DNA of 64,000 nt from Ignavibacteria bacterium (GTDB lineage: Bacteria; Bacteroidota; Ignavibacteria; SZUA-365), in the NCBI GenBank assembly GCA_016720835.1, contig JADKJW010000013.1, forward strand, positions 62,001 to 126,000, given 5' to 3'. The position numbers and the translations under genes are program-made. The notes under the pieces are model-generated. The model was not told the origin of the DNA, searched no databases, and saw nothing but the letters and a program-made list of their open reading frames with translations. Positions 52,955 through 61,501 of the stretch are shown in pieces. The number at the start of each line of letters is the position of its first letter. Within the stretch, counting starts at the first letter, position 1.

Positions 52955-54289
52955 ATGAAATTCACGACGATACTCTTTTTCGTTCTCGCCATCCTCCTTC
53001 CCTGCGGAAGCAGCCTGGCGCAGCAGGACAAACCCCCGGTGCTTCGCGACAATACGCCCCCGGAGGAACTCCTGTCCATGAGCGGGGACACGCCGTTCCT
53101 GAAGGCGATGCAGATCTTCTCCAATTCCTTCAAGCGCTTCGCATCCAAGCCCCTCGTCTACGAGGAAGCGATGTCCACGGCGGTGGGCCAGAAGGGCATA
53201 GAGACGCGCACCATCGGCATCAACATCCCGAACATGCACTGGCGAGACGGTTTCGAGCTGGTCATGCGTCTCAACGGGTACTGGTACCTCGAGAACCCGG
53301 ATTACGTGCGCGTGTACTCCCTTGTCGGGCCGAAGGACTCCGCGGCGATCAACGCAAAGACTGCGATGACGACCCGCGAGGTGGACATTGCGGCGATCTT
53401 TTTTGAAGCGAACCGCACGCAGATGGAGCAGCTCGGCATCAACTGGTCGCTCACCAACACCGCGGGATCCGCAACAACGTTCATGGATGTCTCGAACGTG
53501 GATATGACCGATCGCAGTCTGGTCGGAACCGGCGGATCGACCGGCGGATCGACCGGCGGATCCACGGGCGGATCGTCGAGTTCCACCGGCAGCTCCTCCG
53601 ATCTTGGCCTCTTCTCGAAGATCAACATCGCATACAAGGCCGCCGACATCATCGGGAAACTGAAGGCGCTCCAATCTGAGAACCTCGGAGAACTCATCTC
53701 GAGCCCGTCCATCACGGTCCGCTCGGGAGAAATCGGCCGCATTCATGTGGGACAGGATTTCTCCATCAAGCAGAAGGATTATTCGGGAAACACGACGGAG
53801 AAATTCTACAGCGCCGGCACCATCATCGACGTCACGCCGACCATCATGTCGAAGGATTCCACCGAGTTCGTGCATCTGAAAATCTCGGCCGAGCGGAGCA
53901 GCGTGTTCCCCGATCCGGTTTCCACCATCGTGAATAAAACCCTCGCGAACACCTCCGTCATTCTGATCGACGGCGAAGAAACCGTCGTCGGCGGCTTGTT
54001 CACCAACGACATGCAGAAGGTCCGCCGCGGCGTGCCCTTCCTCAAGGACCTGCCGTGGTGGGTGTTCGGCCTCCGGTATCTCTTCGGCTACGAGGAGGAT
54101 CAGATCACGAAAAAGGAATTGATCATCATCCTCAAGGCGACCATCGTCCCGTCGATCGAGGATCGCGTGGCCCGGAAGAAGGCCGAGATCGCGAACGGCC
54201 AGTTGACCTTGCAGCTCGAATCGCAGCGCGTGCATGAGTACAGAGAGAATCTGCTCAAGCAAATCGAGACCGCGAAGGCGAAGAAGTAA
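52955..54289 (+). CDS. Short PilQ/GspD-family secretin
   Basis: 444 residues, much shorter than typical PilQ/GspD (600-750). Signal peptide (MKFTTILFFVLAILLPCGSS). A single N0-like/STN-like domain (residues ~40-120) leads into the secretin core: T-R-E-V-D-I-A-A-I-F-F-E-A-N, a G-G-S-T-G-G-S-T repeat loop, I-S-S-P-S-I-T-V-R-S-G, D-V-T-P-T-I, N-T-S-V-I-L-I-D-G-E-E-T-V-V-G-G-L and the terminal G-V-P-F-L-K-D-L-P-W-W. A C-terminal helix (residues ~400-444) extends further. It should form the outer membrane gate of the machine. Last gene of the cluster. Confidence 0.9.
   Translation: MKFTTILFFVLAILLPCGSSLAQQDKPPVLRDNTPPEELLSMSGDTPFLKAMQIFSNSFKRFASKPLVYEEAMSTAVGQKGIETRTIGINIPNMHWRDGFELVMRLNGYWYLENPDYVRVYSLVGPKDSAAINAKTAMTTREVDIAAIFFEANRTQMEQLGINWSLTNTAGSATTFMDVSNVDMTDRSLVGTGGSTGGSTGGSTGGSSSSTGSSSDLGLFSKINIAYKAADIIGKLKALQSENLGELISSPSITVRSGEIGRIHVGQDFSIKQKDYSGNTTEKFYSAGTIIDVTPTIMSKDSTEFVHLKISAERSSVFPDPVSTIVNKTLANTSVILIDGEETVVGGLFTNDMQKVRRGVPFLKDLPWWVFGLRYLFGYEEDQITKKELIIILKATIVPSIEDRVARKKAEIANGQLTLQLESQRVHEYRENLLKQIETAKAKK
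53531..53578 (+). repeat. 12-bp coding tandem repeat in the secretin gene
   Basis: GGCGGATCGACC, GGCGGATCGACC, GGCGGATCCACG, GGCGGATCGTCG: four units coding Gly-Gly-Ser-Thr-like linkers in a surface-exposed loop of the secretin core. Confidence 0.88.
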
Positions 54290-54391
54290 CGGGGAACACC
54301 GCATCGGAAGCATCGCGCCGGCGAGGAGTCCGCTCCCCGCCGTGCCGCGCGTCGTTTGATCCCGTGCCGCCATCGCGTATTTTCACAGGAT

Positions 54392-54808
54392 ATGGACACC
54401 GCAGCCGAGAACAGCAGGGAATCCCCACCACCGCACAGCATTCTGATCGTCGACGACGAGCAGGTGGTGTGCGACGCGCTGGCGCGACATCTGGTGAAAG
54501 CCGGATTCGACGTCACGGTCGCGTATCAGGGCGCCGTAGCCATCGAGCTCCTTGGCGCGAAGCGTTTCGATCTCGGCCTGATCGACATCCGCATGCCGCG
54601 CGTGACGGGGTTCGACGTGCTCGAGGCGTTGAAGACGCTGCAGCCCGGCGCCAAGGCGATCATGATGACCGCCTATGCCGACATCAAGAGCGCGGTGGAG
54701 TTGATTTCGCGCGGCGCGGTGGACCTCGTGAGCAAACCCGTCGACACCGACGAGGTCATTCTCGCGATACGCCGCTGCCTGGAGCCTTCGCAGAATCCTC
54801 CATTGTGA
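54392..54808 (+). CDS. Single-domain response regulator (CheY-like)
   Basis: About 138 residues from the ATG at 54392 (MDTAAENSRESPPPHSILIV). A complete receiver domain: acidic pair in V-D-D-E, phosphoacceptor Asp in L-I-D-I-R-M-P, conserved Thr in M-M-T-A-Y-A-D, and Lys in V-S-K-P-V. There is no output domain. It follows the secretin gene on the same strand after about 100 bases; no histidine kinase is nearby. A role in controlling the pilus-like machine is possible but unproven. Confidence 0.9.
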   Translation: MDTAAENSRESPPPHSILIVDDEQVVCDALARHLVKAGFDVTVAYQGAVAIELLGAKRFDLGLIDIRMPRVTGFDVLEALKTLQPGAKAIMMTAYADIKSAVELISRGAVDLVSKPVDTDEVILAIRRCLEPSQNPPL

Positions 54809-54903
54809 ACGGGGCGCATCGCCCCGCGCGGCATCCGTGAAACGTTTTCGGATTCCCTGCATCCCATGGCAGTGTGAATGATTGTCCCCAAAACGCAACG
54901 CCT

Positions 54904-55137
54904 ATGCCCACGCTGATGATCGTGCTGAAAAAAGTGTTCCCCATCGCGGCCGGGGCCGCCATCGGATACGTGTACTGGCACTTCCTCGGGTGCAGAAACG
55001 GCTGCATGATCACGGGCGCGTGGCATACCAGCACCCTGTACGGCGCGCTCGTCGGCGCCACGTTTCTCCTGCCGGGGAAGAAAGCGCCCGCCGCGGCACC
55101 CGGTCAGGGCGACAGCCGGGATTCGTCCGGCGCATAA
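54904..55137 (+). CDS. Small membrane protein, DUF6132-like
   Basis: About 77 residues from the ATG at 54904 (MPTLMIVLKKVFPIAAGAAI). Two helices surround a loop with C-R-N-G-C-M-I-T (C-x3-C) and a W-H-T-S-T-L-Y-G-A-L-V-G-A motif, a pattern typical of small proteins found beside rhodanese and sulfur-carrier genes (DUF6132). The gene cluster here (zinc ribbon and rhodanese downstream) fits that habit. Biochemical role unknown. Confidence 0.7.
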   Translation: MPTLMIVLKKVFPIAAGAAIGYVYWHFLGCRNGCMITGAWHTSTLYGALVGATFLLPGKKAPAAAPGQGDSRDSSGA

Positions 55138-55187
55138 GCGATTATCGCATCCATCACTCCGATTATCTGACCATCGAAAGGAACGCC

Positions 55188-55433
55188 ATGCCTGTGTTCG
55201 AATACGTGTGCTCCGATTGCGGCACGCCCTATGAGATTCTCCACAAGACCGCGGAGAACAAAGCGCTCGTCGAATGCCCCTCCTGTCAGTCCAAGGCGCA
55301 CGCGAAGAAATTTTCCACCTTCGCGGCCTCCGTTTCCGGTTCCGGCGCGTACGCGGACATGCCGTGCGCATCGGGGAGCTGCGGCGTGCCGATGTCCTCG
55401 CCGTGCTCCTCGGGCATGTGCGGGCTGGACTAG
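55188..55433 (+). CDS. FmdB-family putative zinc-ribbon regulatory protein
   Basis: 81 residues. The N-terminus M-P-V-F-E-Y-V-C-S-D-C-G, then V-E-C-P-S-C-Q, gives the C-x2-C ... C-x2-C zinc ribbon of FmdB-like proteins. The C-terminal third is rich in Cys/Ser/Gly (C-A-S-G-S-C-G, C-S-S-G-M-C-G), as in many family members. The RBS GAAAGG precedes the start. The function of the family is not settled; a regulatory role was proposed for FmdB. Confidence 0.85.
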   Translation: MPVFEYVCSDCGTPYEILHKTAENKALVECPSCQSKAHAKKFSTFAASVSGSGAYADMPCASGSCGVPMSSPCSSGMCGLD

Positions 55434-55442
55434 GAGCATCGC

Positions 55443-55862
55443 ATGAAACCGTCCCTCCTTTCCCGCACCGCGCGGAAAACGCGTTTCACCGTGATCCTCG
55501 CCTCCTTCCTGTCCTTCCTCGGGTCGTGCCAGGCCGGCGGCGGGACCGACCTCTCCGTGTCCGATCTGCGCGCAAAGCTGCAGAAGGGCTCCCCGATGCT
55601 GTTGCTCGACGTCCGGAATCCCGACGAATTGACCGGCTCCCTCGGCGCGCTCGACGGCGTGGTGAACATCCCGCTCGGGGAGCTCGAGCAGCGGACGGCG
55701 GAGCTTGCGAAATACCAGGATCGCGAGATCCTCGTGATCTGCCGGTCGGGCAACCGTTCCGGAAAAGCCGTGAGCCTGCTGCAGAAAAAAGGCATCAAGG
55801 CGACCAACGTCGCCGGCGGCATGATCGCGTGGCGCGGCGCGTTCAGCGGCGCGAACAGGTAA
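55443..55862 (+). CDS. Rhodanese-like lipoprotein
   Basis: 139 residues. Basic N-terminus, hydrophobic segment and a lipobox-like S-F-L-G-S-C, so the protein is probably anchored in the periplasm. The rhodanese domain has L-L-L-D-V-R-N-P-D-E-L and the active-site loop V-I-C-R-S-G-N-R-S-G with its catalytic Cys, then G-G-M-I-A-W. It could transfer sulfane sulfur. The start is 9 bases after the zinc-ribbon gene, so the two are co-transcribed. Confidence 0.92.
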   Translation: MKPSLLSRTARKTRFTVILASFLSFLGSCQAGGGTDLSVSDLRAKLQKGSPMLLLDVRNPDELTGSLGALDGVVNIPLGELEQRTAELAKYQDREILVICRSGNRSGKAVSLLQKKGIKATNVAGGMIAWRGAFSGANR

Positions 55863-55889
55863 GCTCCGCGACGCTTCCGTCGCGGCTCG

Positions 55890-58097
55890 TCAGAGGACTT
55901 TGAGTCCGGCGAACTTCAGCACGAGGGTCTTTTTTCCGACGGACTCGAACAGCACGACCGTGCGGGCCATGTCGCCCGTGCCGTGCAGATCGAGGATCTT
56001 TCCGCGGCCGAAGGTGGCGTGCGTCACCATCGCGCCGATGCGGACGCCGTCGTCGTCCTGCCCGTACGATTCTTCCGAGAGCTGGCTGTATTCCGAATGC
56101 GCGGGTTTCTTCACTTTCGCCTTGGCCTTGGCGGAGGGCGCGCCGTGGAGTCCGGCCGCGGGGCGTTCGGCGCGATGGCGGGCCGACTCGCGATGGGCGG
56201 TGGCGGGATCCACTTCGTCGAGGAAGCGCGACGGCATCTGCTGGAGGCGCTCGCCCCAGCGCATGCGCAGCCGCGCGTGCGTCATGTAGAGCTTGTGCAT
56301 CGCGCGGGTCATGCCGACGTAGCAGAGACGGCGCTCCTCCTCCACCTCGTCGCGGTCGATGGATTGCGAGGACGGAAACAGCCCCTCTTCCATGCCCACG
56401 AGGAACACGACCGGAAATTCCAGCCCCTTGGCGGAATGGAGCGTCATGAGCGTCACGGCATTGCGCGACGGATCGTGCGCGTCCACGTCCGCGACCAGCG
56501 AGGCCTCGGCGAGGAAGGCTTCCAGCGTGCCGTTCCCGTCGGCGGGGATGTAGTCCGCGATGGCGGACAGCAGTTCCTGCACGTTCTCCATGCGGGCGCG
56601 CGCCTCGACGGTGCCTTCGAGTTTGAACTCCGCGATCATGCCGAGTTCGTCGACGAGCGAGCCGGCGAGCTCCGCGGCCGAGAGATCGGCGCGGAGCGAC
56701 GAGTACTTCTGGATCAGGGTCACGAACTCGCCCACCCTGCGCACGGCGGCCGAGCCGAGCGACGGCACGCTGCCGGCGTTGATGGTCGCCTCGATGAAGG
56801 TGACGCCCTGTTCGAGCGCGTACTCGCGCAGGCGCGCGACGGTGCTCGCGCCGATGCCGCGGGCCGGGTAGTTGATGACGCGCACCGCGGCTTCGTCGTC
56901 GCTGGGATTCACGATCAGCCGGAGGTAGGCGAGGATATCCTTGATCTCCTTGCGACGGTAGAAGGCGACGCCGCCGATGATGGCGTACGGAATGCCGTTG
57001 CGGCGGAAGGCGTCCTCGAGCGCGCGCGACTGCGAGTTGGTGCGGTAGAGGACCGCGAAATCGCGCAGCTGCAGTTTTTTCTTCCGGCTCTCGTCCTGCA
57101 TCAGGTGCACGATGCGTTTGGCCTCGTCGCCCTCGTCCGCGGTCTCGATGATGCTGATCGGATCGCCCTCGGCGTTGTCGGTCCACAGGGTCTTGTGGAT
57201 CTGCTTCGCGTTGTGCTTGATCACCGCGTCGGCGCCCTGCAGGATCATTTTCGTCGAGCGGTAATTCTGTTCGAGACGGAAGGTCTTCGCCTCGGGGAAG
57301 GCCTGCTGGAAGTCGAGGATGTTGCGGATGTCCGCGCCGCGGAAGCCGTAGATGCTCTGCGCGTCGTCGCCCACGACGCAGATGTTCTGGTGCGCCGCGG
57401 CGAGACGCTTGACGATCTGGTACTGCGCCTGGTTCGTGTCCTGATACTCGTCGATGAGGATGAACTTGAACAGCTGCTGGTAGTTCTCGAGCACCTCGGG
57501 ATGCTCGTCGAAGAGCCGGATGGGGTGCAGGATCAGGTCGTCGAAATCCATCGCGTTTGCCGCCCGCAACCGCCGCGTGTATTCGAGGTACACCTCGGAC
57601 GCCTTCTTCTCGAAGAGCTCGCGGGCCGCGTTGGCGTACATCTCGGGCGACAGCATGCGGTTCTTCGCGCTGCTGATGGTGTGCCGCACCGCCGCGGGCG
57701 CCATCTGCTGCGTGCTGATGCCGAGATCGCCCATGATCGCCTTGATGAGACTGGTCGAGTCGTCGGTGTCGTAGATCGAAAAATTCTTGTGGAAGCCGAT
57801 CTTGTCCGCGTCACGGCGCAGAAGGCGCGCGAAGGTGGAATGGAACGTGCCCATCCACAGCCGCTTCGCATCCTCTCCGGGAATGAGCGCCTCGATGCGC
57901 TCGCGCATTTCCCTCGCGGCCTTGTTGGTGAAGGTCAGGGAAAGGATGTTGTACGCCGGGACGCCGCATTGCAGCAGGTAGCCGATGCGCGTCGTCAGCA
58001 CGCGCGTCTTTCCGCTCCCGGCCCCGGCGACGATCATCACCGGTCCTTCAATCGCCTTCACCGCTTCGCGCTGGACGGGGTTCAGATCTTTCAGCAT
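55890..58097 (-). CDS. pcrA: UvrD/PcrA-family superfamily 1 DNA helicase
   Basis: 735 residues, full length. Helicase motifs in order: Q motif L-N-P-V-Q-R-E-A-V, Walker A A-G-A-G-S-G-K-T, Ia F-T-N-K-A-A, Ib T-F-H-S, II D-E-Y-Q-D-T-N, III G-D-D-A-Q-S-I-Y-G-F-R-G-A, IV N-Y-R-S, V T-L-H-S-A-K-G-L-E-F and VI Y-V-G-M-T-R-A. The C-terminal region (H-A-T-F-G-R-G-K-I ... V-L-F-E-S-V-G-K-K-T-L-V-L-K-F-A) is the PcrA/UvrD tail that binds RNA polymerase or partners. A 3'-5' helicase for DNA repair and rolling-circle replication. Convergent with the rhodanese gene. Confidence 0.97.
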   Translation of the reverse strand: MLKDLNPVQREAVKAIEGPVMIVAGAGSGKTRVLTTRIGYLLQCGVPAYNILSLTFTNKAAREMRERIEALIPGEDAKRLWMGTFHSTFARLLRRDADKIGFHKNFSIYDTDDSTSLIKAIMGDLGISTQQMAPAAVRHTISSAKNRMLSPEMYANAARELFEKKASEVYLEYTRRLRAANAMDFDDLILHPIRLFDEHPEVLENYQQLFKFILIDEYQDTNQAQYQIVKRLAAAHQNICVVGDDAQSIYGFRGADIRNILDFQQAFPEAKTFRLEQNYRSTKMILQGADAVIKHNAKQIHKTLWTDNAEGDPISIIETADEGDEAKRIVHLMQDESRKKKLQLRDFAVLYRTNSQSRALEDAFRRNGIPYAIIGGVAFYRRKEIKDILAYLRLIVNPSDDEAAVRVINYPARGIGASTVARLREYALEQGVTFIEATINAGSVPSLGSAAVRRVGEFVTLIQKYSSLRADLSAAELAGSLVDELGMIAEFKLEGTVEARARMENVQELLSAIADYIPADGNGTLEAFLAEASLVADVDAHDPSRNAVTLMTLHSAKGLEFPVVFLVGMEEGLFPSSQSIDRDEVEEERRLCYVGMTRAMHKLYMTHARLRMRWGERLQQMPSRFLDEVDPATAHRESARHRAERPAAGLHGAPSAKAKAKVKKPAHSEYSQLSEESYGQDDDGVRIGAMVTHATFGRGKILDLHGTGDMARTVVLFESVGKKTLVLKFAGLKVL

Positions 58098-58282
58098 GGG
58101 GGTGGGGGACAGGGTCAGGTGACAGGTGAAAGGGGACGGAAGACGAATGCGAGATATCGGATGTCAGATGAGCGCGGCACGGGAGTCCGTGTGCAACGTC
58201 CCGCGACCTGCGGGGTTGCTCACCCGGGTTGAATGGTGATCGAGAGCGTCGCGGCGCGCGAAAGCGCCCGAGGTACTGTCCG

Positions 58283-59908
58283 CTACTCCTGGTCCTGCAC
58301 GTTCGTCGGCGGAACGACGCTCTCGGGGCTCTCATCGAGGCGCGCCGCATCCGGCGCGTGCTCGTGGACTTTCTTTCCCTCCCTGCCCGGCGCGGTTTCC
58401 GGCCGCATGGTCGGAAACAGGATCACGTCGCGGATGGACTCCGCGCCGGTGAGCAGCATGGTCAGGCGGTCGATGCCGATGCCGAGACCGGCGGTCGGCG
58501 GCATGCCGTACTCGAGGGTTTCGATGAAATCCTCGTCGAAGCTCATCGCCTCGTCGTCGCCGCGCGCGCGGAGACGCGCCTGATCGACGAGGCGCTCCCG
58601 CTGGTCGATCGGGTCGTTCAGCTCGCTGAAGCAGTTGGCGATTTCCTGGCCGTTGATGTAGAGCTCGAAACGCTCGACGAGCCCCGCGGCGCTGCGGTGC
58701 TTCTTGGCGAGCGGGCTCAGCTCGATCGGATAGTCGGTGATGAAGGTCGGCTGCACGAGCGAGGCCTCCACGCGCGTCGAGAAGATCTCGTCGATGATCT
58801 TTCCCGCGCCCCAGGCGGGATCGGTGTCGACGCCGAGACGCCGCGCCACGGCGCGCAGTCCCGCCTCGTCGAGCCCGTCGATCCGTTCGCCGGTCCGTTC
58901 CGCGATCGCCTCGCTCATCGGGATGCGGCGGAACGGCGGCGTGAAATCCAGCGCGACGCCGCCGACCATGGCGGTGTTCGCGTTGTTCACGGCACGGTTG
59001 ACGGTGAAGAGCATCTCCTCGACAAGATCCATCATCCACGCGTAGTCCTTGTACGCGACGTACAGTTCCATCATCGTGAATTCCGGATTGTGGCTGCGGT
59101 CCATGCCCTCGTTCCGGAAATCCTTGCTGATCTCGTACACGCCGTCGAAGCCGCCGACGATGAGCCGCTTGAGGTACAGCTCGTCCGCGATGCGGAGGTA
59201 CAGGGTCATGTCAAGCGCGTTGTGGTGCGTGACGAAGGGCCGCGCGGCGGCGCCACCGTACAGCGGTTGCAGGACGGGCGTTTCGACTTCGATGTAGCCG
59301 CGGCTGTCGAGGAAGCTGCGCATCGCGCGGATCAGCTGCGAGCGCTTCAGGAACACGTCCTTCACTTCCGGATTCAGGATGAGATCGAGCGCGCGCTTCC
59401 GGTAGCGGAGTTCCTTGTCGGTGAACTGGTCGAACACCACGCGGTTGCCCTGCTCGTCCGTCTTCTCCTTCGGTACCGGCAGCGGACGCAGGGATTTGGC
59501 GAGGAGGACGAAGCCCTGCACGTGCACGGACACTTCCCCTGTCTTCGTGCGAAACACGAATCCGGTGACGCCGATGATATCCCCGATGTCCAGCAGTTTG
59601 AAGAGCGCGTACGCCTCGTCGCCGAGATCGTCGCGCTTCAGGTATACCTGGATTCTGCCGGTATGGTCCTGCAGGTGCGCGAACGAGGCCTTGCCCATGC
59701 GCCGGATGGTCATGATGCGGCCCGCGAGGGCGACCGTGCGCTGCGCGTCTTCGTCGCGGAACGCCGCGAGCGTCTCGGACGCGGTATCCGTCACCTCGTA
59801 TCCGTACGGATAGGGATTGACGTTGCGCGCCAGGAGCTCGTGGTATTCCTCCCGGCGGCGGCGCATCAGATCATTCAGTTCTTCCATCTCGTTGGTCGGC
59901 GTGGACAC
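58283..59908 (-). CDS. lysS: Lysyl-tRNA synthetase (class II)
   Basis: 541 residues. The OB-fold anticodon-binding domain (V-A-L-A-G-R-I-M-T-I-R-R-M-G-K-A-S-F) is followed by the class II core: motif 1 around R-S-Q-L-I-R-A-M-R-S-F-L, motif 2 F-R-N-E-G-M-D-R-S-H-N-P-E-F-T-M-M-E and motif 3 G-L-G-I-G-I-D-R-L. The C-terminus has about 40 residues beyond the usual end (A-P-G-R-E-G-K-K-V-H-E-H-A ... Q-D-Q-E), a mostly charged tail. Essential cytoplasmic enzyme charging tRNA-Lys. Confidence 0.97.
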   Translation of the reverse strand: MSTPTNEMEELNDLMRRRREEYHELLARNVNPYPYGYEVTDTASETLAAFRDEDAQRTVALAGRIMTIRRMGKASFAHLQDHTGRIQVYLKRDDLGDEAYALFKLLDIGDIIGVTGFVFRTKTGEVSVHVQGFVLLAKSLRPLPVPKEKTDEQGNRVVFDQFTDKELRYRKRALDLILNPEVKDVFLKRSQLIRAMRSFLDSRGYIEVETPVLQPLYGGAAARPFVTHHNALDMTLYLRIADELYLKRLIVGGFDGVYEISKDFRNEGMDRSHNPEFTMMELYVAYKDYAWMMDLVEEMLFTVNRAVNNANTAMVGGVALDFTPPFRRIPMSEAIAERTGERIDGLDEAGLRAVARRLGVDTDPAWGAGKIIDEIFSTRVEASLVQPTFITDYPIELSPLAKKHRSAAGLVERFELYINGQEIANCFSELNDPIDQRERLVDQARLRARGDDEAMSFDEDFIETLEYGMPPTAGLGIGIDRLTMLLTGAESIRDVILFPTMRPETAPGREGKKVHEHAPDAARLDESPESVVPPTNVQDQE

Positions 59909-60173
59909 GGCGCATCCCTCGAAAAGTCATTCAGATACGTGGAACACAAAATGTACAACCGCCCCTGCGGAAAACCAAAATGAACGGCATGATGGCGCTG
60001 CGGCGCCTCATGAAAACGCCGCCGTCGCCGCGGGTGTGCCGCGGCCATGCCGGCGGCGTGTCCCAGTGCGTACGCAATGAAACTTCTCGCTATATTTTCC
60101 GAAAAAGAGACGATGGGCGGCGAGGCCGCCGCGCTCCGCATCCCCCCACCGCAGCATCCACGCACAGGACCCC

Positions 60174-61397
60174 ATGGCGTCGAATCGCAAACAGGTCTTC
60201 CTGATCATCTTCCTCATCATCGTCGTGCTGAATTTCATCGACGGGTTGAAGGACGCGGTGAGCACGGGAGAGTGGGATCAGGTGGTGGGCCAGCTCGTCC
60301 TGATGACCGTCGTCGGCTACATCGCCTACCGCTCGCGGGCGACCTTTCAGCAGGCGCGCGAGCAGTACCGCCGTCGCTTCGAGGAGGGGCAGGAAAACCT
60401 GAGCGTGAAGGACGCCGCGCTGTTTTCGCTCTCGTGGAGCACCGAGATCTACCGCGGCATCCCCGAGGACCGCAAACGTCTCGTGAAGCAGGCGTACGTG
60501 CTGATCGGCATCGGCATGCTGATCGTGCTTCTCAATATCGGCCTCGAGAACCTGCTCACCCTGCTCGTGATCGCGGCGCTCGTGCTGGCCGGCGTCAATC
60601 TCCTGCTCTGGGTCTTTTCCACCGAACGGAGCGACCGCGACCGCCTCCGCATCGAGATGGACACCGCGCGGCTGATGCAGCTCAACCTCATGCCCGCCTC
60701 GGATCCCGTCGTGCCCGGGTATGACGTCGCCGGCTGCTGCGTTCCCGCGCACGACGTCGGAGGCGATTCCTTCGACTACGTGCGCCTCGGAGGGGGCGAC
60801 GGCGCCTTCGGCATCGCGGTGGTGGACGTCGCGGGCAAGGGGATGGACGCGGCGATGACCGCCGTCTTCACCAGCGGCGCCTTCGTGTCGGAAGTGCAGC
60901 ACGAACCCGATCCGGCGCGCGTGCTCGAAAAGCTCAACATGGCCGTCCGTTCGCGGCACGACAGGACGCGCTTCGTTTCCTTTCTCCTCCTCGCGCTCGA
61001 TCCCGACGGCCGCGCCGCGCGCTTCGTCAATGCGGGACAGTCCAAGCCGCTGCTGGTGCGGGGCGGCGCGGTGACGGTTCTGGAGAGCGACGGTCCCCAT
61101 TTCCCGCTGGGACTCGTGGATTCCGTCGACTACGTCGCGGCCCGCGTGGAGCTGCAGCCGTCGGATACCATCGTCCTGTATACGGACGGGCTGACGGAGT
61201 CGATGAATGCGCAGCGCGAGATGTTCGGCGAGGAGCGTCTTTCCGCCGCGCTCGTCCGCGCGTCCCGTGAGGGACAGGACGCGAGAGCCATCGTCGGGAT
61301 GCTGCGCGACGCCGTGCGCGTCCACGGCACCGGCGCGGAGCAGCATGACGATCTCACGATCGTCGTCGTGCGCGTCGCCGGCATCGGCGCGGTGTGA
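60174..61397 (+). CDS. SpoIIE/RsbU-type PP2C serine phosphatase with membrane N-terminus
   Basis: 407 residues. N-terminal two pairs of helices (residues ~8-20 and 40-55, then ~110-155) connected by a soluble stretch, and a C-terminal PP2C-like SpoIIE domain. The start L-M-P-A-S-D-P-V-V-P-G-Y-D-V-A-G, then G-G-D-S-F-D-Y, V-V-D-V-A-G-K-G-M-D-A-A-M, N-A-G-Q and D-D-L-T-I-V-V-V hold the metal-binding Asp residues. Family members dephosphorylate anti-anti-sigma factors (STAS proteins) and so switch sigma-factor partners. The partner proteins are not in the window. Confidence 0.93.
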   Translation: MASNRKQVFLIIFLIIVVLNFIDGLKDAVSTGEWDQVVGQLVLMTVVGYIAYRSRATFQQAREQYRRRFEEGQENLSVKDAALFSLSWSTEIYRGIPEDRKRLVKQAYVLIGIGMLIVLLNIGLENLLTLLVIAALVLAGVNLLLWVFSTERSDRDRLRIEMDTARLMQLNLMPASDPVVPGYDVAGCCVPAHDVGGDSFDYVRLGGGDGAFGIAVVDVAGKGMDAAMTAVFTSGAFVSEVQHEPDPARVLEKLNMAVRSRHDRTRFVSFLLLALDPDGRAARFVNAGQSKPLLVRGGAVTVLESDGPHFPLGLVDSVDYVAARVELQPSDTIVLYTDGLTESMNAQREMFGEERLSAALVRASREGQDARAIVGMLRDAVRVHGTGAEQHDDLTIVVVRVAGIGAV

Positions 61398-61501
61398 CCT
61401 CGTGACTGCCGCGGGATCGGACGCGCGTCCTTTGGATTGGCGACCCCGACCTCTATATTTGTCACTGTCGTCTTGTCCATCGACCGCCGTGTTCCGCCCC
61501 G

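Noticed and set aside
55983..58232. 749-codon open frame opposite the helicase gene
   Set aside because: Shadow of a complete UvrD/PcrA gene with all motifs; the antisense product shows no domain and is rich in Arg/Asp/Val.
58229..59983. 584-codon open frame opposite lysS
   Set aside because: Antisense of a complete LysS; no recognisable domain.
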